64,000 bases of DNA from Pogostemon cablin (GCA_023678885.1 CM043013.1:17640791-17704790), one strand, 5' to 3'. Positions 35,531-47,671 are shown, counted from the stretch's first letter. The notes: generated by a model not told the origin, from the sequence alone. Program-made: numbers and translations.

Positions 35531-36693
35531 TACATAACAAAAGAGATAAAGCAAGCATACAAATATTAAGACTTATTAAAGCATGAAATCTACTCAAGAC
35601 TTGAAATTCGCATGCCATAATCAACTTAAAACTTAATTTCTCCAAATTCAAGTGTTCATCTAATCATCATAACAAATATATGCTCAACACTTTCAATCAT
35701 GAGACAATTACAATCAATAGTCTTAAATTACTACACACATTAAACATGCTTCCCAACTTCAACATATGCTCAACAAAAACCATAAGCATACTCATCTTCC
35801 ACATTCAATTGCACAACATCAACACTTCAAATCAATGAGCCCATACATATAATTTGAAATTAAACTCAAGCCAGTAAAATATGCATCATCAATTTCACAA
35901 AATTTCAACAATTCAACATAAATTGAATCATGCAAATTCATGTAAAATTTCAACAAGAACACCAAATTCAATCACTTCAAATCCAACTAAGCATATATTT
36001 TAATCCACTTACCCAACCTTCACTAAGCATAATCACTTCAATTCAAGAGTAGAGAAGTTCGAAAACATGCATTTATCTCTGGCCATGGTGTGTGTGATGT
36101 ATGACAAAAAATCCCCAAAAATTTCGAATGAAATAGCCCTCAATCGGACTTGAATCCTTCAAAACTTGGTTGTGGAAGTGTGTGGAGAGGAAGAATTAAG
36201 TGTGGGAAGAGTTTAGAATGAAGTTCTTACAAGTTGGGATAAGAGCTCGAGAAAAGGTGACGGGAATCGATCGAACAACATGCAGAAACTGACCTTTATT
36301 CGCAATTCCAGACCCAGTTCGACTCAAACTAGGTGGTCGAACTAGGGCTTCTGGTTGAACTACATTGCTGGCCCGTAAAACATGACATCATTTGACCTCC
36401 ATTCGACCAAAATCTCACGGTCGAACAATAGTGTGAGGTCGAACTGCACCTCTATAAACTGAAGAATCGCCCCCTGTTCTCCCTTGTTCCGTTTGACCAT
36501 CGTTCGACCTAAGCGTTCTGGTCGAACATGACGTGTTGGTCGAACTGAGCTTCTGTAAGTTGGTTTTACGTTCAGGCACTTCGTTCTACCTCAGTACCTT
36601 GGTCAAATGACAGAAGTTTGGTCGAACAAGCTTCCAAACTTCTAAATTTTCATACTTTTCTCATCTTTCCATGTAAAACTCAAACTCTAGGAC
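35531..36693 (-). other. Spacer of the old element with GTCGAAC word array
   Basis: Non-coding spacer between the integrase tail and the env-like ORF. The AT-rich part (35531-36060) shows no gene. Positions 36309-36632 hold a dense set of ttcgacc / ggtcgaac words, like the array in this element's LTRs and gag. The spacer ends at aggac, the target of the minus copia insertion. Confidence 0.65.
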
Positions 36694-38080
36694 TGTTGGC
36701 ACTCGATCGTTTGGTTAACGTGACCCGTTAGGGTTTCATGTATTTCTAACAAGCAGCGGAAGCAAGTAAACATGAAACGCATTACCTTTCACCAAGGGTT
36801 GATGTAGAGGTTGAATTCTCGCTGGCAGTCTGCGCAGTCCCACGAGAATAGCCATAAGTTCCTCTTCTGATGTCGGAATTAAGTGATCTTTGTGGTCAGA
36901 CGATCCTCTCTTCGACGGCTTTCCATCAGTATATAATACATCAAAATCGAAGAACTTTACGATTTTATATGAATTTTGGAACATGACGAACTGCAGCAGC
37001 AAACGACCTTCCGGTCTTCTGCTGTATGTCCCAAGTCCGATCTCGACGTCGTGTGGGCGACGATCTACGAGACCTACTCAATCTGCTGTTCACTCTCTCT
37101 CTCGTATGTTAGGCGCAGAGTTAGGTTTATAACAAATTGAGGTGACTTATATACATGGGCTACAGCAGGGACCGGGAGGAGAAATTGGGTTGGGCCTCCA
37201 TTGGGCTTAAGTATCCAAGCTTAGCCCAAAGCTTATACTTAAGTCCAATAATAGTAATATATTCCACTAAAATATTATTACTGCACTACCGTACCAATCC
37301 CAAAATTACGTTTTGGGTTCCTTCTTATTATGAGCCCGTTAGTCTCCCCATGTTTAAGATATAAAATGTCCATTAATTAATTTAAGTTACTGACAACTCA
37401 ATTAATTAATATCTCATCCAAGAGTAGTACCACTCAACCTCATTATCATGCCGGAATAAATTCCACCTGCAGGGTTTACATGATAATCCTTATGAGCTCC
37501 TCAAGGGGACATCATCAACCTATGACGGACACGGATTCCTTCTACAATCAACAGCACACCATAGAGACAGCACTACTTCCCAACTCATCGAGTTTGTTGA
37601 TTTAATTACATGTAAATCTCACCCATTGATGAATCAAAGAAATACATACTGCCCTACGTGTCGAGGTTATTGTATAGGGATTAAGAGCACGAACTTCCAT
37701 AATAACTGAGATCAAGTTCTCCTATAAGTCAGTATAAGTCGAACGATCTCAAGCGGTCCTGCTCAATACACACAAGTGCACTAATGTGATTCTATAGCCT
37801 AGACAAGCTAATACCAAACCATACTACAACCATCCCGATAGAGAGTCCCCGTCTATCTCAGTTGTGAGCATCTGTTTATACTTTATAAGGAAACCGATAA
37901 TATGATCTTCCGCGTGTTATCGCACAACATATTATCTACAATATAAAGTAAGTGGACTATTGCATCGAACATATAAATAAATTATAAGATGCAATCATTT
38001 GATCATATGATTCTCATTTCAAATTAATTGTTATAATATTGTTCATACAAAAAGCTAGACTTTTAGTATACAATCCAACA
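36694..38080 (-). repeat. 3' LTR of the minus copia element
   Basis: In plus coordinates it starts tgttggcactcgatcg and ends gtatacaatccaaca. It is 1387 bp and lies beside the PPT. Confidence 0.93.
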
Positions 38081-38094
38081 ATCTCCCACTTATA
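38081..38094 (-). promoter_or_regulatory. Polypurine tract of the minus copia element
   Basis: The plus strand reads atctcccacttata, giving tataagtgggagat on the minus strand directly before the LTR, the usual copia form. Confidence 0.85.
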
Positions 38095-40990
38095 CTAAAA
38101 GACTATGCTGTCATGTCTTCTGCCATACATCTGATTCCCACTCCCACTACACGACCATTAAAAGCTCTCGCCTGAATGTCCTTGTAAATGGATTTACTAG
38201 GTCATCATCCGATGCAATCTAGGCAACAACAACCTTTCCCTCATCATACGATTTCTCGTAACAGGTGGTACTTGCGCTCCATGTGTTTAATTGCCTTATG
38301 GACTTGTGATTCCTTCAAGTTTGCAACTGCACCAATATCATCAATATAAATTGTGATAACCTTGGGCAAACTTAGAATCACATCAAAGTCCATCATGAAG
38401 TTTCTAGAGTCATACAGATACATTGGTTGCCTCATAGGCTCCAATTTATCATCTTTCCATATGGAGTCCGAAGTCTGAAATACATTTCTATATAACACTC
38501 CTCCACATTATGACTCAACTTCCTAAAATTAAACACATAACCTTGAGGTGGATTTACTGCCGTTCAATCTGACTAAAAAATCTGAATCTACGTAATCCAC
38601 AAGAAGCAGTGAATCTGTCCAGTAAGCTTACATATAATTTCCAGTCCTTCTCAGGCACTTCATATATGTCTTACCACAGCTCATCATTCTTGTTCCAGGT
38701 TACGTTGATACCCACTGTTCATGCATTTAGCAAAACAGATATCCATACTCATGTATAGCATTCCTTAGATTAGGCTTCCTCATTTATCGAAGCATAAGGA
38801 ACTGCTTTCATCTCCTTTATCTTCCTTTTGTGTCTCAAGACACATTTCCTTAGATAAAGTCACATGCTAAAACGAGTAAGGATTGTATCATTTCATGAAG
38901 CTTGAGATAAGCATAACATCCTTTCTTGTGATCCTTATTACCGTGATCAAAAGGATATTTTTGCTCCTCTTAAGTCCTTCATCTTATACCGCTTTATTAA
39001 CCATACCCCATACGCCCGATAATACTCTTTCATTGTCTCCAATGAGCAAGATAATATCTATGTATAGTACAAGTAATACCACCACGTTTCCATCACTCTT
39101 TTCAATACACAAGACCCATCCGATCATTGATTAGATCCATGTCACTGGATTACCTCATCAAAACGGATGTTTCATGATCTTGAAGCTTGTTTTAGTCCAT
39201 TAATGGATACTTTTAAGCTCACTATCACAATGCTCTTAGCTCTTTGCAATGAATCACTCTGGTTGCTTCACATAGATGTTTCCCTTAAGACTTCCAACCA
39301 GGAAAGCTGTCTCGACATCTATTTGCTATCCCTCATATTTCATATGAGTAGCAACAGATAAAAGAGTCCAGATCAACATAAGCATAGCTACTGGCGAACA
39401 GGTTTTCTCATAATCGAACCCTTTCTTTCTGAGTATACCTTTTCCCAACAAGCTTTACTTATAAGGTTTTCACCTTACCGTATGATCCTCTTTTATTTTG
39501 TATGACCACTTCCAATGGTTTTCACACCATCCGTGGTTCTACAATCATCCAGATCTTATTTAGAATCTATTGATTCTATTTCAACATTTATTGCAATTTG
39601 TTAAGATTTAGGCATTTCTAACTTGAAGTGCTTCGTCGTATCCGTGGGTTAACTCCATGTTTACTAGGGACCAAGCCTCACGACTCTCCCAAAACATATA
39701 TCTATCAGGTGTTAGAACAACCTTCCCACTACGAGAAGACACTACACGCAATTGTATATCAGATGTGACACGCGTCGCAGTTTACCTTGTGGTATATCCT
39801 CTTGTACACTTGGTACTAATACTTCGTGTTTTCCTCTCACTTCCTTTAGAACAACTTATACATGGGTATTTGATTTATTACATAGTCCTTTTCCAAAAAT
39901 CTAGTGTTTATGTTAACAATCACTCTTCGATCTTGTGGACTAAATAAATCATCCTTCATTTTTCTAGGATATCCCACAAACAGATAAACATTCTTACGAA
40001 TTACTGTTCCTAGGGCATATCCATAAAATGAATTTAGTAATTCCAAATAATTCATCATCTATCTAATCACTACCATAAGAGTGCTATTCCTTCTATTCGT
40101 CACACCATTAAGGTGGGAAATTCATTTCCGAAGGTACCTTTCTCTTACTAGATTAGAAGACTCATTATTAATTACTATTTGTCGCATCCAGGGAATAAAC
40201 ATGATTTAAGAGTGTACAAATTGTTCACCAACGTACCATAATAGATTACAACTCTATCATTCATTTTAATGACCATGTCATTTAAATGAAATGGAGTATC
40301 CATCTATTAATGCATAGAAACCGAAATCAAATTCTTTCTATGAAAATGTACGTAAAGACAATTTCATAAAATCAAATGTTTATTCATATCGTAAGATAAA
40401 TAAACAACTCCCACTGCAATAGCCACTACTCTTGTAGTTTTACCCATGTCATAACAATCTTATCCTCACTTAGTAATAAACATTTAGTGATTCCAGTATC
40501 TACACACTTCGTGTCAGTAAATGCCATCACTAATCATGTTTTAAACAACTAGTGAATAAGATATAAAACTTGTTCATATTATGATGAAAATGGCTTTCCT
40601 TTACCACATGTTTTGTTAGAAGTTTCCCACCATATACATGCTCTTGTAATTCAGGTGGAACTTACTCAAAACATCTAGGCAATCTACGGAGAATTAAATT
40701 GATCTAGGTTTCCCTTCAATTTCTACTCCAAGCTTTCCAATTCATTCATCAAATTCAATCATGATGTACCGCCTTTTAACTTACTCAAATATCCGAAGAG
40801 TTACATGAGACCATCATATTTCTATAAACTTCTCATCTCTTCACTAGAGACTTTAATAGGCATCATGAGAACATCCTTTAGTGAGAACACATATATTTTC
40901 TTAAGCAGTAAAATTCAAATCCAAGATTCTTTTCTAATCATCTAATTTTGAACCAGTAAATATAATTTCTTTTAATCAACCATAAGTGAA
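38095..40990 (-). pseudogene. Copia gag-pol remnants
   Basis: Scattered pieces on the minus strand, in pol order. Around 40900-40600 lies gag-like sequence with no open frame. At 40058-39846 is an integrase/RT-linker piece (YGYALGT then LFVGYPRKMKDDLF). At 38498-38244 is an RNase H piece (PKVITIYIDDIGAVANLKES; HMERKYHLLREIV) matching 60054-60170 of the plus copia element. In-frame stops and frameshifts lie between the pieces, and the catalytic RT YVDD region was not recognised. The reading frame is far more decayed than the LTRs. Confidence 0.7.
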
Positions 40991-41248
40991 ATAAAACTAT
41001 TTGAAATTACAGAGAATCATAAATAAATACATCGATCAAATCTTCGAATTTTATCCTTTTATATTGATTCCCTCAAAACAATATAAAATTAAAATTCACC
41101 GACATCTCAAGCACCGTGAGTCTGCAAGCCACGATAGTGTGGACGTTTACAAACCTGAACATTTACAAGAGAAGGTTTTACCCATTAATTTCATTTGTCA
41201 ACCTAACCTCATGACAAAATAATTAATAGTCGGTTCCTCTTTAGCCAT

Positions 41249-41583
41249 GCAAATAAAAGCAGTGACTCCGATGGGGAGGATACTTATTATTTACATCTAA
41301 GTGTACACCATTATTTGACCCCAAGTCCGCGGCCCAAGCTTATGTGCCTTACAGATGGAGAAGTACACACGCGCTCGGATAACTTCCTACAGTCATCAAT
41401 TATAAGTCTGTACAGTGATCCGCACATGAACTCATCCGATAGGGAGGAAGGTCTAAGCCAACGCGCAAGTTCATGTGCATCACATTACAAACATAATTTT
41501 AAAGAAGCCTGTTCCAGCAATATCCATGAATAAACTCATCCGATGGGGAGGAAGGCTTTAATGCCGACGCGCAAGTTTATTCA
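41249..41583 (-). ncRNA. Leader hairpin modules of the minus copia element
   Basis: These are predicted structures in the element RNA, not independent genes. Hairpins at 41422-41478 (11-bp perfect arms, gcacatgaact / agttcatgtgc) and 41527-41583 (10-bp perfect arms, tgaataaact / agtttattca) are both 57 nt. They share the loop phrase catccgat(a/g)gggaggaagg and the loop 3' end acgcgca. A shorter one (41249-41294, arms gcaaata / tatttac, one wobble pair) encloses tccgatggggagg. The arms differ between copies while pairing is kept. Confidence 0.55.
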
Positions 41584-41879
41584 CATTGCTAACAAACCAA
41601 TAATGGAGGCCGCGGGAATTAATTACCAATCCCCTCTCCCACTTAGTTATTTAAAACTGAGGGTTTTTACATGCATATAATATTCATAAAATAAAATACG
41701 CAATTCTAGCATGCTCCTATCACGTCACATGAGGCAGTAAATCCCAGAGAGTCATGCATACATATATAACAATAATTAATAATTAAACCAATCATTAACA
41801 GTTATATATCAGCGAATTCGATTGTTCGCCATCAGGCACGAATATCAGCAAAGACTTCCAAACTATAAAAATTTTGAAA

Positions 41880-42320
41880 TTTCCAGATTGTCCAATTTTC
41901 GAAACCATCGATATCGACCGTCAATGTCGTCCAGATTATCAAAATCATCGATATCGACTAGATTATCAAATATTCAAAAAACATCAAGATTATCAACATT
42001 CCAAAACTATCGATATCGATCGTCGATATCGTCTAGATTATCGAAATCATCGATATCGACGAGCAACCATATACAACAATAATAGATAATTAAATCAATT
42101 ATGTCAGTTATATATTAGGAATTAATTCAACATCCATATATAACAATAATAGACAATTAATTATAGCAGTTATATATTAGGAATTAATTCGACATCCATA
42201 TATGACAATAATAGATTATTAAATCAATTATAGCAGTCATATATTAGGAATTAATTCGACATCCATATATAACAATAATATACAATCTATTATGGCAGTT
42301 ATATATTAGGAATTAGTTTT
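41880..42320. repeat. ATCGATATCGAC cluster and 62-67 bp tandem repeat
   Basis: Four to five copies of (a)tcgatatcga(c/t), spaced by gattatcaaaa-type words, fill 41880-42065. Then the unit containing tatattaggaattaattc and catatataacaataat recurs at 42111, 42173, 42240 and 42302. A further partial copy is at 42430-42500. Confidence 0.8.
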
Positions 42321-42774
42321 CCTAAAATTGGATGTCTTATCCAACACTCTAGCAATACATGCATATAATATACCAAATATAATACGCAATCTAGCATGCT
42401 TCTATATAAGACAATAAATCATAGAGATCAGGCATCCATATATATATAACAATAATAGACAATTAAATCAATTATGACAGTTATATATATTAGGAATAAA
42501 AACGCCTCTAAATTTTAATGTCTTGTCCGACACTCCTACTGTGGAATCGATGCCTTACGCAACAAGCAGGATTGCTTGTGCCCCAAGACGTCCATCGCCA
42601 TATCCCACCGCCAATCGTGTCAGGGAGCGCTCCAAGTGCCTTGACGAGCGCCCCTCGCCCGGACTGTCGCTCGTCCAAGGGCCTACTTGCATGAAACCAA
42701 GTTCAGCCCAACGCGCAACACCAAACTACACCAACTGTCGTTCGTAGTTCGAAACTTCAAACTCTCAGAATCCA

Positions 42775-43380
42775 ATCTTCACCGTCCAAATTCTATTACT
42801 GTAAGTCCTAAACATGCTGTCCAAATTACAGGTCGATCCAACGGTTATTTTGTGAGAAACGGCTATTTTCCCTCGACTGCGCAAAACAGAATCGCCCAAA
42901 GATCTGCTTCTGTTTTCAGCATAATCCCAGCAAGAACAAGCTCTAAATTCGATCTCCACCGTTCAGAATTTACATACACAAGGTATGAACGTTCTGACCA
43001 AATTACAGCCCGATCCAACGGATAGTTTGATAGAAACGGCTCTTTTCCCCCGAATGCGCAAAACAGAATCGCCCAAATATCTGCTTCTGTTTTCAGCGTA
43101 ATCCCAGCAAGAAAAAGTTCTAAATTCGATCTCCACCGTTCAGAATGTACATCCATAAGGTCTGAACGTGCTGACCAAATTACAGCTCCATCTCACGGTT
43201 AGTTTGTTAGAAACGGCTCTTTTCCCTCGACTGCGCAAAATAGAATCGCCCAAAAATCTGCTTCTGTTTTCAGCGTAATCCTAGCACGAAAAAGCTCCAA
43301 ATTCGATCTCCACCGTTCAGAATGTACATCCACAAGATCTGAACGTGCTAACCAAATTACAGCTCAATCCGACCGTTGAA
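42775..43380. repeat. 177-bp tandem repeat array in copia leader
   Basis: The phrase ccaaattacag starts at 42821, 42998, 43175 and 43352, exactly 177 bp apart each time. Other unit markers are gaaacggctcttttccc, gcgcaaaacagaatcgccc, ctgcttctgttttcagc and gatctccaccgttcagaat. It has about 3.3 copies with modest divergence, all inside the leader and close to the PBS. Confidence 0.92.
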
Positions 43381-43665
43381 ACTCCAGTTATTGCCTCTGC
43401 AATATCACTGCGCTGGATTTTCTCTCAAAAACGTGATTCAATTTTTGCCCTCTTTTTCTTCCTTGCATGTGAAATTGACGAACAGTTTTCGTCGAATCCT
43501 CTCACACACAACCATGGACGAATAGATATGATACAGGGTATATATCACATAGGGATATTCATGGTTTGCGCAATAAAACCAAAACCCTAAACATGTGATC
43601 CTAATTCCGAAAAATTAATCACATAAACCCTAGCCTAACGTGTCACGCTTCACCACGAAACCGAA

Positions 43666-43679
43666 GCTCTGATACCAAT
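43666..43679 (-). promoter_or_regulatory. Primer binding site, initiator-Met tRNA type
   Basis: The plus strand reads gctctgataccaat, the complement of attggtatcagagc, directly inside the 5' LTR. This is the standard plant copia PBS. Confidence 0.9.
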
Positions 43680-45065
43680 TGTTGGCACTCGATCGTTTGG
43701 TTAACGTGACCCGTTAGGGTTCCATGTATTTCTAACAAGCAGCGGAAGCAAGTAAACATGAAACGCATTACCTTTCACCAAGTGTTGATGTAGAGGTTGA
43801 ATTCTCGCTGGCAGTCTGCGCAGTCCCACGAGAATAGCCATAAGTTCCTCTTCTGATGTCGGAATTAAGTGATCTTTGGGCTCAGACGATCCTCTCTTCG
43901 ACAGCTTTCCATCAGTATATAATACATCAAATCGAAGAACTTTACGATTTTATATGAATTTTGGAACATGACGAACTGCAGCAGCAAACGACCTTCCGGT
44001 CTTCTGCTGTATGTCCCAAGTCCGATCTCGACGTCGTGTGGGCGACGATCTACGAGACCTACTCAATCTGCTGTTCACTCTCTCTCTCGTATGTTAGGCA
44101 CAGAGTTAGGTTTAGAACAAACTGAGGTGACTTATATACATGGGCTACAGCAGGGACCAGGAGGAGAAATTGGGTTGGGCCTCCATTGGGCTTAAGTATC
44201 CAAGCTTAGCCCAAAGCTTATACTTAAGTCCAATAATAATAATATATTCCACTAAAATATTATTACTGCACTACCGTACCAATCCCAAAATTACGTTTTG
44301 GGCTCCTTCTTATTATGAGCCCGTTAGTCTCCCCATGTTTAAGATATAAAATGTCCATTAATTAATTTAAGTTACTGACAACTCAATTAATTAATATCTC
44401 ATCCAAGAGTAGTACCATTCAACCTCATTATCATGCCGGAATAAATTCCACCTGCAGGGTTTACATGATAATCCTTATGAGCTCCTCAAGGGGACATCAT
44501 CAACCTATGACGGACACGGATTCCTTCTACAATCAACAGCACACCATAGAGACAGCACTACTTCCCAACTCATCGAGTTTGTTGATTTAATTACATGTAA
44601 ATCTCACCCATTGATGAACCAAAGAAATACATACTGCCCTACGTGTCGAGGTTATTGTATATGGATTAAGAGCACGAACTTCCATAATAACTGAGATCAA
44701 GTTCTCCTATAAGTCAGTATAAGTCGAACGATCTCAAGCGATCCTGCTCAATACACACAAGTGCACTAATGTGATTCTATAGCCAAGACAAGCTAATACC
44801 AAACCACACTACAACCATCTCGATAGAGAGTCCCCGTCTATCTCAGTTGTGAGCATCTGTTTATACTTTATAAGGAAACCGATAATATGATCTTCCGCGT
44901 GTTGTCGCACAACATATTATCTACAATATAAAGTAAGTGGACTATTGCATCGAACATATAAATAAATTATAAGATGCAATCATTTGATCATATGATTCTC
45001 ATTTCAAATTAATTGTTATAATATTGTTCATACAAAAAGCTAGACTTTTAGTATACAATCCAACA
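43680..45065 (-). repeat. 5' LTR of the minus copia element
   Basis: 1386 bp, starting tgttggcactcgatcg and ending acaatccaaca in plus coordinates; it is followed by the target duplication aggac. Confidence 0.93.
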
Positions 45066-45070
45066 AGGAC

Positions 45071-45571
45071 AACATCAAGCATCACAATAGCTAAAACAAA
45101 AGCTAGAGAACAACTCTTAGACTATAAAAATATGTTTAATACTCTGCTCACACTATAATAAATAAAAAACCACTGAACACTAGGTAAATTGTAAAAAAAT
45201 GACACATCAAATCCAGTTAAAGTTTTAGTATGCCACAAAAAATCAACTCCCCTAGCAAACATTACGAAGAAAAGATTATACTCTTGGTGCTTCAATGAGG
45301 TAAGTACATCACACCCCCCAAACTTAGTAGAAACTATAGTCGAAACTAAGTTTGCAAAGAGCTGTAATTGCCAATTAGTAAGCACCTTAAATATAAATTT
45401 TTTTACTCACACGAAATAAATAAAGCAATAAAACTGGAGGGTAAGCCCCCAACATGCACTCGCGTTTAACGTCAGAGAGTCACGATGGTGCCACTTAATG
45501 TAAGGTATCTTCAAAGACAACACATGCATCATCCGACGACTTATAATGCTTCAATCGATGCCCATTCACAG
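45071..45571 (-). other. Post-pol region of the old Athila-type element with PPT-like hairpin
   Basis: Just after the integrase tail (minus strand) lies a hairpin whose 3' arm runs into a G-rich purine tract (45314-45354; arms caaacttag / ctaagtttg). It corresponds to the paired structures at 28697 and 28841 in the young element. The short minus ORF at 45122-45385 is not supported. Confidence 0.6.
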
Positions 45572-46031
45572 CTATGATGTCTCCGTCTTTGTCCATGATT
45601 TCAAAACACCCCTCTCCATAGGGCCTATGGATAATGAACGGCCTACAAAAAGCTTCAAACGAGAGTTAAAAAGTTGTAATACCTCATCCCCTTGCTTGAA
45701 CTCTTTATAAGTGATTTTCGAGTCATGCCACTTCTTCATTCGCTCCTTATAGATCACCGAGTTCTTAAAGGCTTGACTTCTAAACTCATCCAATTGATTG
45801 ATATGAGTCAACCTCAAATCCTTAGCCTCCTTTATAGACAAGTTCAAGCTCCTTTTCTTCAATATGATATCCTTAAGAAATCGGGCATAGTACGACATCT
45901 CCATGATTGCTTCAGAGAAAGGAATGTTCAAGCTTATCTTGTTCATTATATCTTGAAATCTCTTGAACTTATCTTCCAATCCCTTCTTCACTATCCTGAA
46001 AGAAAACGGAGGAGGTATCTTATTTTAGGAA
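45572..46031 (-). pseudogene. Fused gag linker and integrase tail; pol core deleted
   Basis: Minus-strand open frame. The first about 50 residues (KKGLEDKFKRFQDIMNK; SYYARFLKDIILKKRSL) match the end of Athila gag before the protease (compare FLKKGLDERFKNFLEIFKK in the young element). It then jumps directly to DLRLTHINQLDEFRSQAF and KQGDEVLQLFNSRLKLF, which belong after the integrase core. The junction lies at about 45840-45848. Compared with the young element (about 24805 to 28125), roughly 3.3 kb holding PR, RT, RNase H and the integrase core is missing. Confidence 0.8.
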
Positions 46032-46036
46032 TTCCC

Positions 46037-47671
46037 TAATGAGAGTGATAAATCACGTGTTTTGAGCTCGGATTTGCTTGGAAATTGAGTATGATTGAGT
46101 CTATTATCAAGATGAATTGGGATGTTTATAGAAAATACATGAATCAGATGCTACTGAGGTTATTTGAGCATATTTGTACATGAAAATAGGTCTGAAGTGC
46201 TTGAAATTGGAAAACACACTTTTTGAGGTGTTGTTCGACCTGGAGAGACTGTTCGAACAGCATAAGCTTGTTCGAATGGAGGAGATGAGTTGAATATGAA
46301 GTGCATCAACTTACAGAGAGGTCGTTCGACCAAGAAAGCTTGTTCGACCAAATAAAGTCAAGTCGAACAAGGAAGGTCAAGTCGAACGGCAAGCAGAGAT
46401 AAAGTTCAGTTTACAGACACGCCGTTTGACCTCAGTTCGACCAAGAGGTCTTGTTCGACCACACCAAGTCTAGTCGAATGGAGACATATCAACTCAAAAA
46501 TGTCAGGATTTTACCTTTAGTGCGTGCATGTGCATGTTTTCCATAAGGAGAAGTAACAAGTATAAAAAGGGATGTCGATCACACCAAAAAGATAGTTAGA
46601 TTCCACATCCATCTTACACCACATCCAAACCCTAACTCCATCCGTAGGAGCGGTAGAGAGAGATTCATGTAGCGAATCAAGTGAGAACCAAGTGAAGATT
46701 CAAGACGGAGCGAGAAGTGACGACGCCCATCTCTAGGGTTTACTTCGCAACTTAATCTTTCTTGTAATTTTCAAGACTATGGGTAAGATCTATCCAATCA
46801 CCATGAACATTCTTCGAAGCGTCATGGGCTAGAACCGCTTTGGTAGTTCTAGTGTTATGAAGATTTTTATCTAGTTAATTGAACTTCCGTGTGTATACTC
46901 CGTACGACACTACTTGTGAATTTATTTTATATAAGACTATGCTTTATTAATTCATACTCAGAGTTGTTTTGTGCATCATTAACTGTTATGTAGAGTCTAA
47001 ATACATATCTTGGTTATTAATTGAGTGTGTTCACTGCTGTGCAGGGTTATATGTTATGATTCTAAGTGAGGGGACTCCGAAACTTTATTAGAACTATCTT
47101 ATATGAATACTTATTAATTGAATGGAATTCGGGTTAGTAAGTAGGATAAAGAGGATGATTATATAGTACCTATAAAGGGAGATTATATCTGGTAAGAGTA
47201 CTTAGTGCACGAAAAATAATTGATACTGACAGTACCTAGAAAGGAGGGGGGGTGTAAATATATCTCTTGCTCCGAAGTTATTCACACGTGTTACACGCTT
47301 ATCTGCTTGTGTCTATTGAGTAGGTTTGCATGGTTTAGTGATGCGTCAATAATCCACAAGGCATAGTCGGACGTTGACATATGGAAGGAAGATTAGCTAG
47401 TAAAACTAGATGGCCCGAAGGGCTACCTATCTTCTTACTTGTCAAACTATTGTTTATCTCTAATGTCTTTATTTTATTTGTTATTTTATTATTAGTTCTT
47501 TAGTTTAACAACTATTCGCTTGCCAATAATAGTTTCTCTAGTCTAGATAATAATAAATTGATAATCTATTATCCTTTGGGTTCGATAAATATAACTTGGT
47601 CACTTATCTAAGCTACAATCGCATCCTTCATACGTGGGGATTAAAATTGTGTGTTGAGAAAATGCCCAACA
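46037..47671 (+). mobile_element. Solo LTR of the same Athila-type family, plus orientation
   Basis: 1635 bp, inverted relative to the host LTRs, flanked by ttccc (46032-46036 and 47672-47676). The high end reads gcccaaca and the low end taatgagagtgat, where family members have tgatgagagtgat. A TATA-like box (agtataaaaaggg, about 46560) supports the plus orientation. It sits inside the host gag-pol linker at the conserved WG|IPK stretch. No internal sequence accompanies it, so it probably arose by LTR-LTR recombination of a full insertion. Confidence 0.88.

Larger units (their letters stand above)
40991..43665 (-). other. Long leader of the minus copia element
   Basis: Between the gag remnant and the PBS. 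Positions 41040-41640 match, inverted, the leader of the plus copia element (52330-52550 and 56090-56400) and hold three hairpins. Further toward the PBS come short ATCGATATCGAC repeats (41880-42065), a 62-67 bp tandem repeat (42066-42320) and a 177-bp tandem repeat (42775-43380). Short ORFs here are not credible genes. Confidence 0.75.
36694..45065 (-). mobile_element. Minus-strand Ty1/copia element with ruined coding region
   Basis: An 8372-bp element flanked by aggac (36689-36693 and 45066-45070). The LTRs are 1387 bp (36694-38080, the 3' LTR) and 1386 bp (43680-45065, the 5' LTR), with about 20 differences seen by eye. The PBS (43666-43679) and PPT (38081-38094) are in place. The coding region is reduced to broken pol pieces at 38240-41000. 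A 2.7-kb leader holds several tandem repeats and hairpins. The LTRs belong to the same group as the plus copia element at 50097 and the LTRs at 63146 and 63857. Confidence 0.93.

Noticed and set aside
42775..43380. CRISPR-like array
   Set aside because: The 177-bp units are head-to-tail with no spacers, and the sequence is plant nuclear DNA.
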